From Desulfobacterium sp. (GTDB lineage Bacteria > Desulfobacterota > Desulfobacteria > Desulfobacterales > Desulfobacteraceae): a DNA stretch of 64,000 nucleotides. Positions 7,979-16,578 of this stretch are shown piece by piece; within the stretch, counting starts at the first letter, position 1; every line of letters starts with the position of its first letter. The stretch covers positions 158,489-222,488 of the forward strand of contig JAQYWC010000052.1 of NCBI GenBank assembly GCA_030145245.1. The letters run 5' to 3'. Under the pieces are notes generated by a model. That model was not told the DNA's origin, made no database searches, and worked only from the letters and a program-made list of their open reading frames with translations. The position numbers and the translations under genes were made by a program.

Positions 7979-9043
7979 ATGATCGAGACGATTGTTGTAA
8001 AGGTAGCTGTTGCATGCTGGGGGATTCTGGTGGAGTCCTCCGGGTTTATTCTATTGGGATTTGTGGTGGCCGGCCTTCTGAAGGCATTTGTTCCGGAAGA
8101 TATTGTTGCCCGGCACCTGGGAAATGGTGACGCAGCAAGCGTGTTAAAGGCCTCGGCCTTTGGCGTCCCCCTTCCCCTTTGCAGCTGCGGCGTGTTGCCG
8201 GCCGCTGCCGGATTGAGGGAGCAGGGGGCGAGCAAGGGGGCAACATCCGCCTTTCTCATTTCAACCCCCGAGACCGGGGTCGACTCCGTGGCCGTGACCT
8301 GGGCCCTGCTGGATCCGGTCATGACGGTGCTGAGGCCCGTGTCCGCATTTTTCACGGCAACCCTCACAGGGCTTTTTGTCAACCTGCTGGAGAGTAAGAC
8401 CCCAACCCTTGAGACAGCGCCGCTGTTGATCGATCCGCCCTCCTGAGGGGGAGGATGCGCCTGCGGTGCAGGCGAAATAGTTGTTGCTCCAACCTTTTTT
8501 CAGAAGCTGGGACTGGGCATGCGGTTTGCCTTTGGCGATCTGTTCCAGGACATCGGCCGCTGGTTTCTTGCCGGGATCGTGATCGCTGGCATTATTACAG
8601 CGTTTCTCTCTCCCCAGCTGATCGAGCGCTACCTCGGGGATGGTATTTTCTCCATGCTTGCCATGCTGGCGGTTGCCATTCCCCTTTACGTGTGCGCCAC
8701 AGCATCCACTCCCATTGCCGCTGCCCTCGCCCTGAAGGGGCTTTCCCCCGGCGCTGCCCTGGTGTTTCTCCTGGCAGGGCCTGCCACCAATGCCGCCTCA
8801 CTTACGGTGGTGTCAAAGATCCTTGGAAAAAGGGCAACCGGGATCTATCTTGGATCGATCATTGTCTGCTCCCTTGGCATGGGGATGATGGCCAACACCG
8901 TCTACAGCTGGCTGGGCATCGACATCACCTCCTGGGTGCAGCACGATTCCCTGGATGAGCACGGTATTGTTTCCATTGCCATGGCAGTGATCCTGGTTGT
9001 TCTGATCCTCAGAACCTTTATTCCCCGGAAAAACAAGGGCTGA
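7979..9043 (+). CDS. Putative selenocysteine-containing SO_0444-type Cu/Zn efflux permease (in-frame UGA at 8444)
   Basis: Two open segments in the same frame, 7979-8443 and 8447-9043, together match one permease of the SO_0444/DUF318 family (354 residues with the UGA decoded). The first half has PLPLCSCGVLPAA and FLISTPETGVDS, the second YVCATASTPIAAA and FLLAGPATNAAS, the paired family signatures, with four to five membrane helices each. They are separated only by TGA at 8444-8446, codon 156, inside a linker that reads Sec-GGG-CAC. Family members carry a Cys-rich metal-binding linker here, so Sec replacing Cys is plausible. ATG 8519 has no ribosome site, arguing against a separate second gene. 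A SECIS-like hairpin follows the UGA. Alternative: a nonsense mutation or sequencing error. Confidence 0.75.
8444..8474 (+). promoter_or_regulatory. Candidate bacterial SECIS element (UGA plus hairpin)
   Basis: The UGA at 8444-8446 is followed by an 11-base spacer and then a perfect 7-bp stem, CGCCTGC (8458-8464) with GCAGGCG (8468-8474), closing a GGT loop. A short stem about 11 bases after the UGA with a G/GU-containing loop is what is known for E. coli formate dehydrogenase SECIS elements recognised by SelB. The stem also encodes the Cys-Ala-Cys linker. Confidence 0.65.
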
Positions 9044-9080
9044 TCCTGTTGGCCGCCGGCTGATCTGTCGGAGTTACCAT

Positions 9081-9107
9081 GGGGCGTTGATTCGCCCCTA
9101 TTTTTTT
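9081..9107 (+). terminator. Rho-independent terminator after the permease
   Basis: GGGGCG (9081-9086) pairs with CGCCCC (9093-9098) around TTGATT, followed by TATTTTTTTG. It lies 37 bases after the permease stop codon. Confidence 0.85.
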
Positions 9108-9118
9108 GTCCTGTTGTT

Positions 9119-9134
9119 GTATACTACTCTATAC
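9119..9134. promoter_or_regulatory. Palindromic operator-like site, distal copy
   Basis: GTATACTACTCTATAC is a 16-base near-palindrome sharing ACTCTATAC and the GTATA end with the perfect palindrome at 9240-9255. It is the distal member of a pair spaced 121 bp in the leader of the alkaline phosphatase gene. Confidence 0.45.
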
Positions 9135-9239
9135 GTTCGATAGCCCTGTTAAATAGGGAACCCTCCAGGAAATCAATAATATTAGCTTGCTGTTGGTAAA
9201 GAAAAATATTGACAAAAGATGGATACCAAAATAGTTTCT

Positions 9240-9255
9240 GTATAGAACTCTATAC
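9240..9255. promoter_or_regulatory. Palindromic operator-like site, proximal copy
   Basis: GTATAGAACTCTATAC is a perfect 7-2-7 inverted repeat. It lies 122 bases upstream of the alkaline phosphatase start and downstream of a TTGACA hexamer at 9209-9214. It does not look like a classical Pho box (CTGTCAT repeats). A dimeric repressor of unknown identity is the simplest reading. Confidence 0.5.
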
Positions 9256-9377
9256 TTATTGAACGGTGTTTTAAAATTTTACCAGCCTGTGGTGGCGCCT
9301 GCCAGGCCGGCCATCCAATTGTTTAGCAAGCGTATCATGCAGTTATTTCTTATATCTAACCCCTAAAGGAGAAGAGT

Positions 9378-10943
9378 ATGAGCAGTAAACGAATGCGGTT
9401 GATTATTGTTAATGTAATGGTGAGTTTTTTTATGGTTCTCATGGGGTCGGTTGTCTTTGCGGCAAGCGCCCCCAAGTATGTCTTCTATTTCATTGGTGAT
9501 GGCATGGGTCCGGCCCAGCGGCAGGCAGCCCAGTATTTCTACAAGGTGGAGACCAAAAATCCCGATGCAAGGCTTTTGATGAACAGCTTTTCAGGCTCGG
9601 CCCTGGTCACGACCCACTCTGCCAACACCCTGGTCACGGACAGTGCTGCGGGCGGAACCGCCCTTGCCACGGGATTCAAGACCACCAACGGGGTGATCGG
9701 AAAGCTTCCTGACGGTACCGATGTCAAGACCATTGCTGAAGCTGCCCGGGACAAGGGGTATGCCGTGGGTATCGCGACAACGACCCGGATCACCCATGCA
9801 ACTCCGGCAGCCTTTTCCGCCCACAACATGAGCCGGTCCAATGAGAACGAGATCGCCGTTGATCAGCTCAATTCCGGGTTTGATTATTTTGCCGGCGGCG
9901 GGTTTCGCCATTTTGTCCAAAAGGGCAACGACCTGGGACTGAAGTCAAAACGCAAGGATGACCGGAATCTTGTCGCAGAGTTCCAGGCAAAGGGTTACAC
10001 CACCTTTGTGGGCGAAAAACAGCGGGACGCCTTCCGGGTATTTGAGCCGAAAAAAGGGGACAAGGTCATCGCACCCCTGGCATACTCCACCATCGCTTAT
10101 GAGATCGATCGCAGGAACAGCGACCAGATTGAAAATGCCATGCCCTCCCTTGCCGAGATGACGGCCAAGGGAATCCAGGTGCTGAAAGCCCAGAAAAAGC
10201 CTTTCTTTATGATGGTTGAGGGGGGTAAGATCGACTATGCCGCCCACTGTCACGATTCGGCAGCAACCATCTGGGATACCTTGGCCCTGGATGCCGCCAT
10301 TGCCGAGGCCTATGAATTTTACAAGGCCCATGCGGACGAGACGCTCATAATTGTTGCCGCGGACCACGAGACCGGTGGTATGGCCATGGGGATCAGCCTC
10401 GACTCCAAGGGCTATTTTCTCAAGCTGAACGAGCTTCTTAAGGTTAAGGCGTCCACCGAAGATACCCTCTGGTATCTCTACCCCGGCATTTACAAGAAGC
10501 ATACGGATGTTGAGGCGCGCCACCAGGCCTATATCGACCATGTTGAAGAACAGTTCGGCCTCACCAACCTGACCGAGGGCGAAAGGATTAAGCTCATCAA
10601 GGCCATGGAGGTCGAAGACCGGAATCAGACACTTCCCTATGAAGAGCAGACCAACTACGGCTATGAGTATACCCCCACCATGATCGCCGTTGCCCAGCTG
10701 GTTTCCTACAGGGCCCGGCTTAACTGGACCTCCTATGTGCATACGGCAAGCGTGATTCCCCTCTCCTGTGAGGGTGTTGGCTCCCAGTTCTTCAATGGGT
10801 TCATTGATAACACCGACATTCCCAGGATTGTCGCAAAGGCAATGGGAGTTGAGCTGACCCCGTCAACTGGCCCAGCTTCAGAGGCCCTGCTGGGTGACAC
10901 CGTTGGTCCCCAGAAAAAGTATTCAGAGAAACCCTATCTCTAA
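9378..10943 (+). CDS. Exported alkaline phosphatase
   Basis: Phosphomonoesterase releasing phosphate in the periplasm. The 521-residue protein has a signal peptide (hydrophobic residues about 8-28, cleavage near VFAA-SAP), the metal-binding IGDGMG at residues 39-44, the nucleophile Ser89 in VTDSAAGGTALATG, TRITHATPAAF, metal ligands in EGGKIDYAAHCHD, and VAADHETGG. AAAGGAG precedes ATG 9378. The gene is flanked upstream by an unusual 330-base leader with two palindromes and no gene, and downstream by yibE/F. It belongs to the PhoA superfamily. The exact substrate range is not visible. Confidence 0.93.
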   Translation: MSSKRMRLIIVNVMVSFFMVLMGSVVFAASAPKYVFYFIGDGMGPAQRQAAQYFYKVETKNPDARLLMNSFSGSALVTTHSANTLVTDSAAGGTALATGFKTTNGVIGKLPDGTDVKTIAEAARDKGYAVGIATTTRITHATPAAFSAHNMSRSNENEIAVDQLNSGFDYFAGGGFRHFVQKGNDLGLKSKRKDDRNLVAEFQAKGYTTFVGEKQRDAFRVFEPKKGDKVIAPLAYSTIAYEIDRRNSDQIENAMPSLAEMTAKGIQVLKAQKKPFFMMVEGGKIDYAAHCHDSAATIWDTLALDAAIAEAYEFYKAHADETLIIVAADHETGGMAMGISLDSKGYFLKLNELLKVKASTEDTLWYLYPGIYKKHTDVEARHQAYIDHVEEQFGLTNLTEGERIKLIKAMEVEDRNQTLPYEEQTNYGYEYTPTMIAVAQLVSYRARLNWTSYVHTASVIPLSCEGVGSQFFNGFIDNTDIPRIVAKAMGVELTPSTGPASEALLGDTVGPQKKYSEKPYL

Positions 10944-10992
10944 ATGATAGTTCGGGGCAGGCAACGGTCTGCCCCGAACTGGTGAAAAATCC

Positions 10993-12324
10993 ATGAAAAA
11001 AAGTTATTTTTATATCCTTGCCCTTGTTTTCATCCTTTTTTCTGCCGGCCCTGGCCCGTGTAAGGGGTGGGCAGGGCAAGGGAGCGGGAATGTGTTTGAA
11101 ATGCCGGGGGTGGTCCTGTCCGTGGACAACAGTCAGCTGCTCCAGGCAGGTATCGCAAACATCGGGGTTCAGTTCACCCGGGTGATGCTCACCAATGGAG
11201 AGCACAAGGGCGGGATCGTCACGGCCGACAACCATATGATGGGGCAGCTGGACCTGGATGAGATCTATCATCCGGGGGATACCATCCTGTTGGCTGTCCA
11301 GGTTATTGACCATGAAATCACCAATGCCAAGGCCATCAACAAATACCGCCAGAACTGGGAGCTTATTTTGTTTGCCGTGTTTGCCGTGGTACTGGTGCTC
11401 TATTCCAGAATTGTGGGAATCAAGGCACTGCTTTCGTTTGTGGCGTCGCTTCTGATTCTCTGGTATGTCTACCTGCCCAATCTCCTGGCCGGGAAAGAGC
11501 CGTTGCTCCTGAGCCTTGTGGTTCTTATCCTGCTCGCCATGGTCATCATCTTTTCTGTGGCAGGGTTTTCCAGAAAGGGACTGGCTGCATTTATCGGAAC
11601 CATTTCAGGGCTTGTGGTTACCCTGGCATTGACCCTTTTTTTCGGATCAAAGCTTGGCCTCATGGGTATGACCACCCCGTTTTCAACCACCCTGATCATG
11701 AGCGGTCACTTTGATTTGAACATGCAGCACATCTTCTATTCCGCCGTGCTTCTTGGTGCGTCCGGGGCTGCCATGGACATTGCCATGGATGTGAGCGCCT
11801 CCATGGGCGAAATCAAGATCAAGCGGCCCGACATCTCCACAAGGGAGCTGATCCAGTCCGGTTACACCATCGGGCGCATGGTTATCGGAACCATGGCAAC
11901 CACCTTGTTGCTGGCCTATTCCGGTGGTTATCTGACCATGCTCATGGTGTTCGTATCCCAGGGGACCAGCGCCACCCGGATCGTCAACATGAAGATCGTG
12001 GCGGCCGAGATATTCAGGGTGCTCATCGGCAGCATCGGCCTCCTCATGGTGGCACCGGTTACGGCCGTGGTGGCAGGCCTGCTCCTGGGGCTTTCCGTGG
12101 ACAGGCTTTCGTGGAACAGGCTTTTTCGCCGGTCCGGGTTATCCGGGAAAGAGGAGAAAAATCTCCTGCTGTCTTGTCAAGAGGCTGTAGATGGTGGAGA
12201 AAATTCCCTGCTATCTTGTCAGGGAGCTGTAGATGGAAAGCAGCCTGTCCGGGAGCTCCCTGAGATCGGAGATGACGTTGTGGCGGAACTCTCCGTAGAG
12301 GACATTGAGTCCGGAAAGGGTTGA
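10993..12324 (+). CDS. YibE/F family integral membrane protein
   Basis: 443 residues. An N-terminal signal segment (about 5-25) and a roughly 90-residue extracytoplasmic region carrying GEHKGGIVTADNHMMGQL are followed by the YibE/F membrane domain with about seven helices, including the family stretch LLGASGAAMDIAMDVSASM and a GRMVIGTMATTLLLAY helix. Function of this family is unknown. The hydrophilic C-terminus (from about residue 385) contains a 14-residue tandem repeat, LLSCQEAVDGGENS then LLSCQGAVDGKQPV, and its last 114 bases overlap the convergent VWA gene. The real end of the ancestral protein was probably before this tail. Confidence 0.85.
   Translation: MKKSYFYILALVFILFSAGPGPCKGWAGQGSGNVFEMPGVVLSVDNSQLLQAGIANIGVQFTRVMLTNGEHKGGIVTADNHMMGQLDLDEIYHPGDTILLAVQVIDHEITNAKAINKYRQNWELILFAVFAVVLVLYSRIVGIKALLSFVASLLILWYVYLPNLLAGKEPLLLSLVVLILLAMVIIFSVAGFSRKGLAAFIGTISGLVVTLALTLFFGSKLGLMGMTTPFSTTLIMSGHFDLNMQHIFYSAVLLGASGAAMDIAMDVSASMGEIKIKRPDISTRELIQSGYTIGRMVIGTMATTLLLAYSGGYLTMLMVFVSQGTSATRIVNMKIVAAEIFRVLIGSIGLLMVAPVTAVVAGLLLGLSVDRLSWNRLFRRSGLSGKEEKNLLLSCQEAVDGGENSLLSCQGAVDGKQPVRELPEIGDDVVAELSVEDIESGKG
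12164..12236 (+). repeat. 42-bp-period tandem duplication at the yibE/F - VWA gene junction
   Basis: Segments 12164-12194 and 12205-12236 are near-identical (sharing CTTGTCA and GCTGTAGATGG). The right copy contains the last codons of the minus-strand VWA gene; the left copy lies just beyond its stop. The duplication thus copied the tail of the VWA gene into the end of yibE/F. Confidence 0.7.
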
Positions 12325-14991
12325 GATGTTCACGGTAATGGCCTTGAGGACGATGTTTTTTGCCCGGGCCTCCGAGATAGCCTTTCGCGTGTCTTCCACG
12401 GCATAGGTGTGCTTGTAGTCCACATCGTTGGGAAATCCGTCCCCCAGCAGCAGGATGAGCTTGATCTTTGCCGCCACCGGATCAAGTTTGCTGATGGCAT
12501 GGCGGATTCCGGCACCGGTCCGGGTGCTGCCCTGGGCCGTGATAAGATCGATCCTGTTTTTTACCCCCTGGTCAAGGGCGTCGTCAAAGCCCTTGACGGT
12601 CTGGTATCTGACCCCGTGCCTGCCCGATCCGCAATAACCTGCAACGCTGAAACTGTCCCCCACCACCTCCAGGGCTTCGCAAAAGAGGACAGCCGCCTCC
12701 TTTTCCATATCAAGCACGGTTTTTTCACTGCCCTTCACCTGGTTGGCCGTGGATCTCGACTGGTCAAGGAGGAGGGTCACGGCAACGTTCCTCTCCTGCT
12801 TGAGCCGCTTGATGTAAATGTTTTCCTTGGGGGTCAGCCGTGCCCGCCTGTCCACGGCAAAATCCACCAGGGCCCGGTAGTCAAACTCCTCCCCTTCGAG
12901 ACTCTGGCGGATGATCTTGACGGTTTCAGGTTTTAACAGCTCAAAGGTGTGCCGGATCTTTTTCACAAGACCTGGGTGTGTATTCAGGGTTGTCTGGTAA
13001 AAATCGTTTTCGCATTCTGGAAATCCTGTGTCATGGACCCATACATGGCTGTTGCGATAGTCGTTGGCATTGCAATCCCACTCTTTGTATACGGAGACGT
13101 TTTCACCGAATACCGGTGAAGGGGCAAGGGTGTTTTTACCCTGGGGAAGGCTCTCGGACAATCCCGGGATGGCGGTGAGGGAGCCCATATCCATTCCCTG
13201 GTTCTCCCGGTGAGCCAGGAGAAGTTCCCGGATGTCGTCCAGGGAGATGGTGTCGTTATTTTCCACAAGCTTCTGCCGGATATCAGAGGTGTAGATTTTG
13301 GCGTTACCCTTGTTCAGGAGGATCTTGATCTCTTTTGCCCTGGCATAGGTATTTGCGTTGATCTTGAAATAGGGGCGTTCATCAATGTTCCTGTGAAAGG
13401 GGGCCGTGAAATTGAGGAACTGGACCGGATGCTGCTCCACCAGGGGGTATGCCTCAACAACAAAGGCAGCGCTCGCCTCAACCCCTGATTCATGGCTTAC
13501 AAGACCTGCTGCCAGGGTGTCGAGCCTGTTGAGGAGTCCATGATCGTTGAGATCTTTTTCAAGGGTTGCGGCAAAATCCCGGTCCATGGCAATTCTTGCG
13601 TAGAGGATCAATGGAAGGGGCGGGGCGTCTGTGACGCTTGCCATCTGCCTTGCTTCCTCCCTGAGAAAGGGAAGCACCCGGTTCACCATGCCCGGATAGA
13701 AGTGCCTGATCCTGTGCATGATCCTGGCGTGCTCGGCAATGGTGAACAGGTTTCTGGCAAGGACCGGGTCGTTGAAGCAGCCGAAAAACCGGGTCATGTC
13801 GTTGGTGGTTCCGGTGTCGGAAACTTTCTTTGTCATCTCCGGGAATCGCGCCTGGTCCTGGGAAGCGCCATGGGAATGGAGATGGAGATCAACCAGTTTT
13901 TCCATGTCAAACAGAAAGGAGCCCCATTCATAATAGCAGGCCTCAAGCCGGGTAAGGCAGGTGGCAAGCTCCTTGTTTGACTGTTTATCAGGATACCGGT
14001 CGAACTCGTTTGGCAGAAACAGTTCCCTGCCGTTGGATCTGACACAGATTGTTCCCGTATCTTCCCGGACGGGCCTGATGGTAAAATTACGTCCGGTTCT
14101 AAGGGCCATGTAGCGTTGGAGCTTTGCCTGGATATCATCCAGAATCACCACCACCTTGATTTCGTTGAACCAGTCGGTGGCCACCCTGGATTCAAGGGCA
14201 AGGAACCGCTCTCCCCGGGACCGGTCCTTTGCAAGTGTTTCAAGGGCCTTGGTGAGAAAGAGGTCAAACCCCTGTTCGGTCAGGAAACAGAGCCCGTTCC
14301 TGACGCCCTTGATGAGGTGGCCAAAGGCGGTCGGATCGGTTCGGACCATGCGCCTGAGCCCCCTGATCAGCCAGGGCCGTTTGGGGGCAGGTAAGGGGGC
14401 AATGGCCTTTGGAAGCGCCTGGAACAGGGTCTGGTGAAGGGAAAAAACCATGGCAGCTGAAAAAGTTTCATGGAGAAGTTCAAGGAAGAGGGCGGCTGCC
14501 TGGATGTCGTTTTCACCAAGGAACCGGGTGACCAGGGAGAAGCATTCATGGGTTGAATGGAACGACCCCCGCTGTTTCATGGTCCCAAGGGCCTGGTCGA
14601 ATCTTTCTTCCATGCCGGATCGTCTGCATAGCAATACGCTTCCGAAAAAGAGGGCAATGATCTCGGCTTCCCCTGGGGTGTTGGCTGGGGCTTGCCTCAG
14701 TTTGCTTGAAAACCGGGTCTGAAGATCCAGGCCGGCGTTCTGTTGCACAAGGTCCAAGTGGGCGTTAACAACGGCCTTGGCAAGACCGCTGGTGTGGGTC
14801 AGCCCGAAGATGGTGTCATGGACCATAAGGGCAAGCGTCTCACCGGTCAGGTGTAACGAAAGGGTCTCAAGCCTTTCTGCCGCAAAGGCTGCCGTGCCGG
14901 GATCAGCAATCTTTAGCTTATCAAGCTCCCGCTCTATAGGGGGTAAAGTAATATTCTGCTTATCAAGCTCTTGCTCCATCTCCAGTTTCAT
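12211..14991 (-). CDS. Large VWA-domain protein, partner of the MoxR/CbbQ-type ATPase
   Basis: 926 residues, cytosolic, no signal peptide. The first ~640 residues are helical and unrecognised. The C-terminal ~220 residues form a von Willebrand A domain with the MIDAS motif DQSRS (in VTLLLDQSRSTANQ) and LLGDGFPNDVDY. This architecture matches CbbO/NorD-type proteins that pair with a MoxR AAA+ ATPase as metal-enzyme activases. The ATPase gene is 5 bases upstream in the same direction. No Rubisco or nitric oxide reductase gene is nearby, so the client is unknown. Its 3' end overlaps yibE/F. Confidence 0.85.
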   Translation of the reverse strand: MKLEMEQELDKQNITLPPIERELDKLKIADPGTAAFAAERLETLSLHLTGETLALMVHDTIFGLTHTSGLAKAVVNAHLDLVQQNAGLDLQTRFSSKLRQAPANTPGEAEIIALFFGSVLLCRRSGMEERFDQALGTMKQRGSFHSTHECFSLVTRFLGENDIQAAALFLELLHETFSAAMVFSLHQTLFQALPKAIAPLPAPKRPWLIRGLRRMVRTDPTAFGHLIKGVRNGLCFLTEQGFDLFLTKALETLAKDRSRGERFLALESRVATDWFNEIKVVVILDDIQAKLQRYMALRTGRNFTIRPVREDTGTICVRSNGRELFLPNEFDRYPDKQSNKELATCLTRLEACYYEWGSFLFDMEKLVDLHLHSHGASQDQARFPEMTKKVSDTGTTNDMTRFFGCFNDPVLARNLFTIAEHARIMHRIRHFYPGMVNRVLPFLREEARQMASVTDAPPLPLILYARIAMDRDFAATLEKDLNDHGLLNRLDTLAAGLVSHESGVEASAAFVVEAYPLVEQHPVQFLNFTAPFHRNIDERPYFKINANTYARAKEIKILLNKGNAKIYTSDIRQKLVENNDTISLDDIRELLLAHRENQGMDMGSLTAIPGLSESLPQGKNTLAPSPVFGENVSVYKEWDCNANDYRNSHVWVHDTGFPECENDFYQTTLNTHPGLVKKIRHTFELLKPETVKIIRQSLEGEEFDYRALVDFAVDRRARLTPKENIYIKRLKQERNVAVTLLLDQSRSTANQVKGSEKTVLDMEKEAAVLFCEALEVVGDSFSVAGYCGSGRHGVRYQTVKGFDDALDQGVKNRIDLITAQGSTRTGAGIRHAISKLDPVAAKIKLILLLGDGFPNDVDYKHTYAVEDTRKAISEARAKNIVLKAITVNISTLSGLNVLYGEFRHNVISDLRELPDRLLSIYSSLTR

Positions 14992-14996
14992 GGGGG

Positions 14997-15812
14997 TCAG
15001 AAGAGATCATCAATGAGATCGTTCATGGTTTCCTGGAGACGGTCGTCATCGGTAAGGGGGAGGGCGATGGCTGTCCGGGCGGCTGTTTTTGGGGAAACCC
15101 CCTGGCGCAACAGCGCTGCGGCATAGATGAGCAGCCTTGTGCTTGCGCCTTCAACCAGCCCGTGTTCCTTGAGTGCCCGGATTTTGACGGCAAGGCTGAC
15201 AAGTTTTTTGGCTGTCTGCCGGTCGATGCCGCCTTCGTTTTCAACGATGGTTGCCTCGTCTTCGGGATCCGGGTAGTCAAAGGTCATGGAGACAAAGCGC
15301 TGGCGGGTGCTCTGCTTCAGGTCTTTCAGCACGGATTGGTAGCCGGGATTGTAGGAGATGACCAGTAGAAAATCGGGATGGGCCTTGATGATCTCCCCTG
15401 TTTTATCGATGGGCAGGATTCGCCGGTTGTCGGTGAGGGGGTGGATCACCACGGTGGTGTCCTTCCTTGCCTCGACAACTTCATCCAGGTAGCAGATGCC
15501 GCCCATCCTCACGGCCCGGGTGAGGGGGCCGTCCGACCAGATTGTTTCGTCGTTTTTCAGGAGAAACCTGCCCACAAGATCCGAGGCAAAGAGATCTTCA
15601 TGGCAGGAGATGGTGATCAGGGGAAGGTTGAGTTCAAAGGCCATGCGTTCGACAAACCGGGATTTTCCGCACCCTGTCGGTCCCTTGAGCATTACGGGTA
15701 GCCTTGCGTCGTAGGCGGACCTGAAAATGGCGCCTCTGTTTTCCCTGTCCAGGAGATAGGGTTTCTCACCGATTCTGAAATCCTGATCGCTGGTATCAAA
15801 AAAATGAGTCAT
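14997..15812 (-). CDS. MoxR-family AAA+ ATPase (CbbQ/NorQ-like)
   Basis: 271 residues. Walker A is GPTGCGKS near residue 44, Walker B is ICYLDEV, sensor 1 lies in [10 protein letters not shown], and the arginine finger region is [11 protein letters not shown]-terminal CbbQ_C-like helical domain follows ([19 protein letters not shown]). Family members form hexameric rings that remodel enzyme complexes together with a VWA protein. The VWA partner is the next gene, 5 bases downstream. Expression is probably from one transcript. The client enzyme cannot be inferred from the neighbours. Confidence 0.9.
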   Translation of the reverse strand: MTHFFDTSDQDFRIGEKPYLLDRENRGAIFRSAYDARLPVMLKGPTGCGKSRFVERMAFELNLPLITISCHEDLFASDLVGRFLLKNDETIWSDGPLTRAVRMGGICYLDEVVEARKDTTVVIHPLTDNRRILPIDKTGEIIKAHPDFLLVISYNPGYQSVLKDLKQSTRQRFVSMTFDYPDPEDEATIVENEGGIDRQTAKKLVSLAVKIRALKEHGLVEGASTRLLIYAAALLRQGVSPKTAARTAIALPLTDDDRLQETMNDLIDDLF

Positions 15813-15861
15813 GGATATCCCGGGTTTGGTTAAGGGTGTATGGGGTTGGCTGTTTCCCTCT

Positions 15862-16578
15862 CTATCCCGGATCTTTTACAAAGTACAGGGCCAGGCTTTT
15901 GCCCAGGATCGGGTTGAGAAGCCTGTCCAGGAACCTGGTCAAAAAAGGCTTCTTCATGAGGTCCCACACCAGGAACCGGTGGTAGAGATTGACGCTGAAG
16001 GAGTCGGTCCGGGTGGGGCCCTTCAGGCATTTGAGCCACCAGTATGGTGAATGGAGGCTGTGGGCATGGTGGGAGCCTTTGAACGTGACTCCCTGGGCCA
16101 GGATTTTGGAGACCAGCTTCTTTTTTTTGTAGATTCGTATGTGGCCCTGGTTGGCGTTGTAGTACTCGTCGGACAGTTGCCAGCAGATGGCCTCGGGCCA
16201 GAATCTCGGAACACTTACCCCCAGGGTTCCACCGGGCTTCAACACCCTTACTATCTCAGAGAGGGCCTTCTCCTCATCGGGGATGTGCTCCATCACCTCG
16301 GAGCAGATCACCGTGTCAAAGCTTGCATCGGCAAAGGGAAGCCGTGTGATGTCGGCCGCTGACAGGGCCCAGGTTGACCCTTTTGCCGTTGAGAGCTGTT
16401 GGTGGAGTTCAAGTTTCTTTTTGGATGTCAAAAGATCTTTGGGGTTCCTGTCGGCTCCAAGGCAGAAGGTGCCGCCCTGCTCATAGGCTTGAGCGGTGTG
16501 CCTTCCTTCACCGCATCCGATGTCGAGAATCCTGTGTCCGGGTCTGATGTTGAGTCGCTTATAGTCCAGTGTGATCAT
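15862..16578 (-). CDS. Class I SAM-dependent methyltransferase
   Basis: 238 residues. The SAM site is [21 protein letters not shown], acidic strand CLGADRNP, motif [17 protein letters not shown], and post-motif [20 protein letters not shown], as in Methyltransf_11. A basic, aromatic-rich C-terminus may touch the membrane. It overlaps the upstream glycosyltransferase gene by 20 bases, so the two are probably coupled and may act on the same glycan or glycolipid. Substrate unknown. Confidence 0.85.
   Translation of the reverse strand: MITLDYKRLNIRPGHRILDIGCGEGRHTAQAYEQGGTFCLGADRNPKDLLTSKKKLELHQQLSTAKGSTWALSAADITRLPFADASFDTVICSEVMEHIPDEEKALSEIVRVLKPGGTLGVSVPRFWPEAICWQLSDEYYNANQGHIRIYKKKKLVSKILAQGVTFKGSHHAHSLHSPYWWLKCLKGPTRTDSFSVNLYHRFLVWDLMKKPFLTRFLDRLLNPILGKSLALYFVKDPG

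Noticed and set aside
8455..8958. A 167-residue reading frame in another frame over the second half of the permease
   Set aside because: It is Cys/Arg/His-rich with no family match, while the other frame gives clear permease signatures; it also removes the case for a frameshift, because both permease halves are already in one frame.
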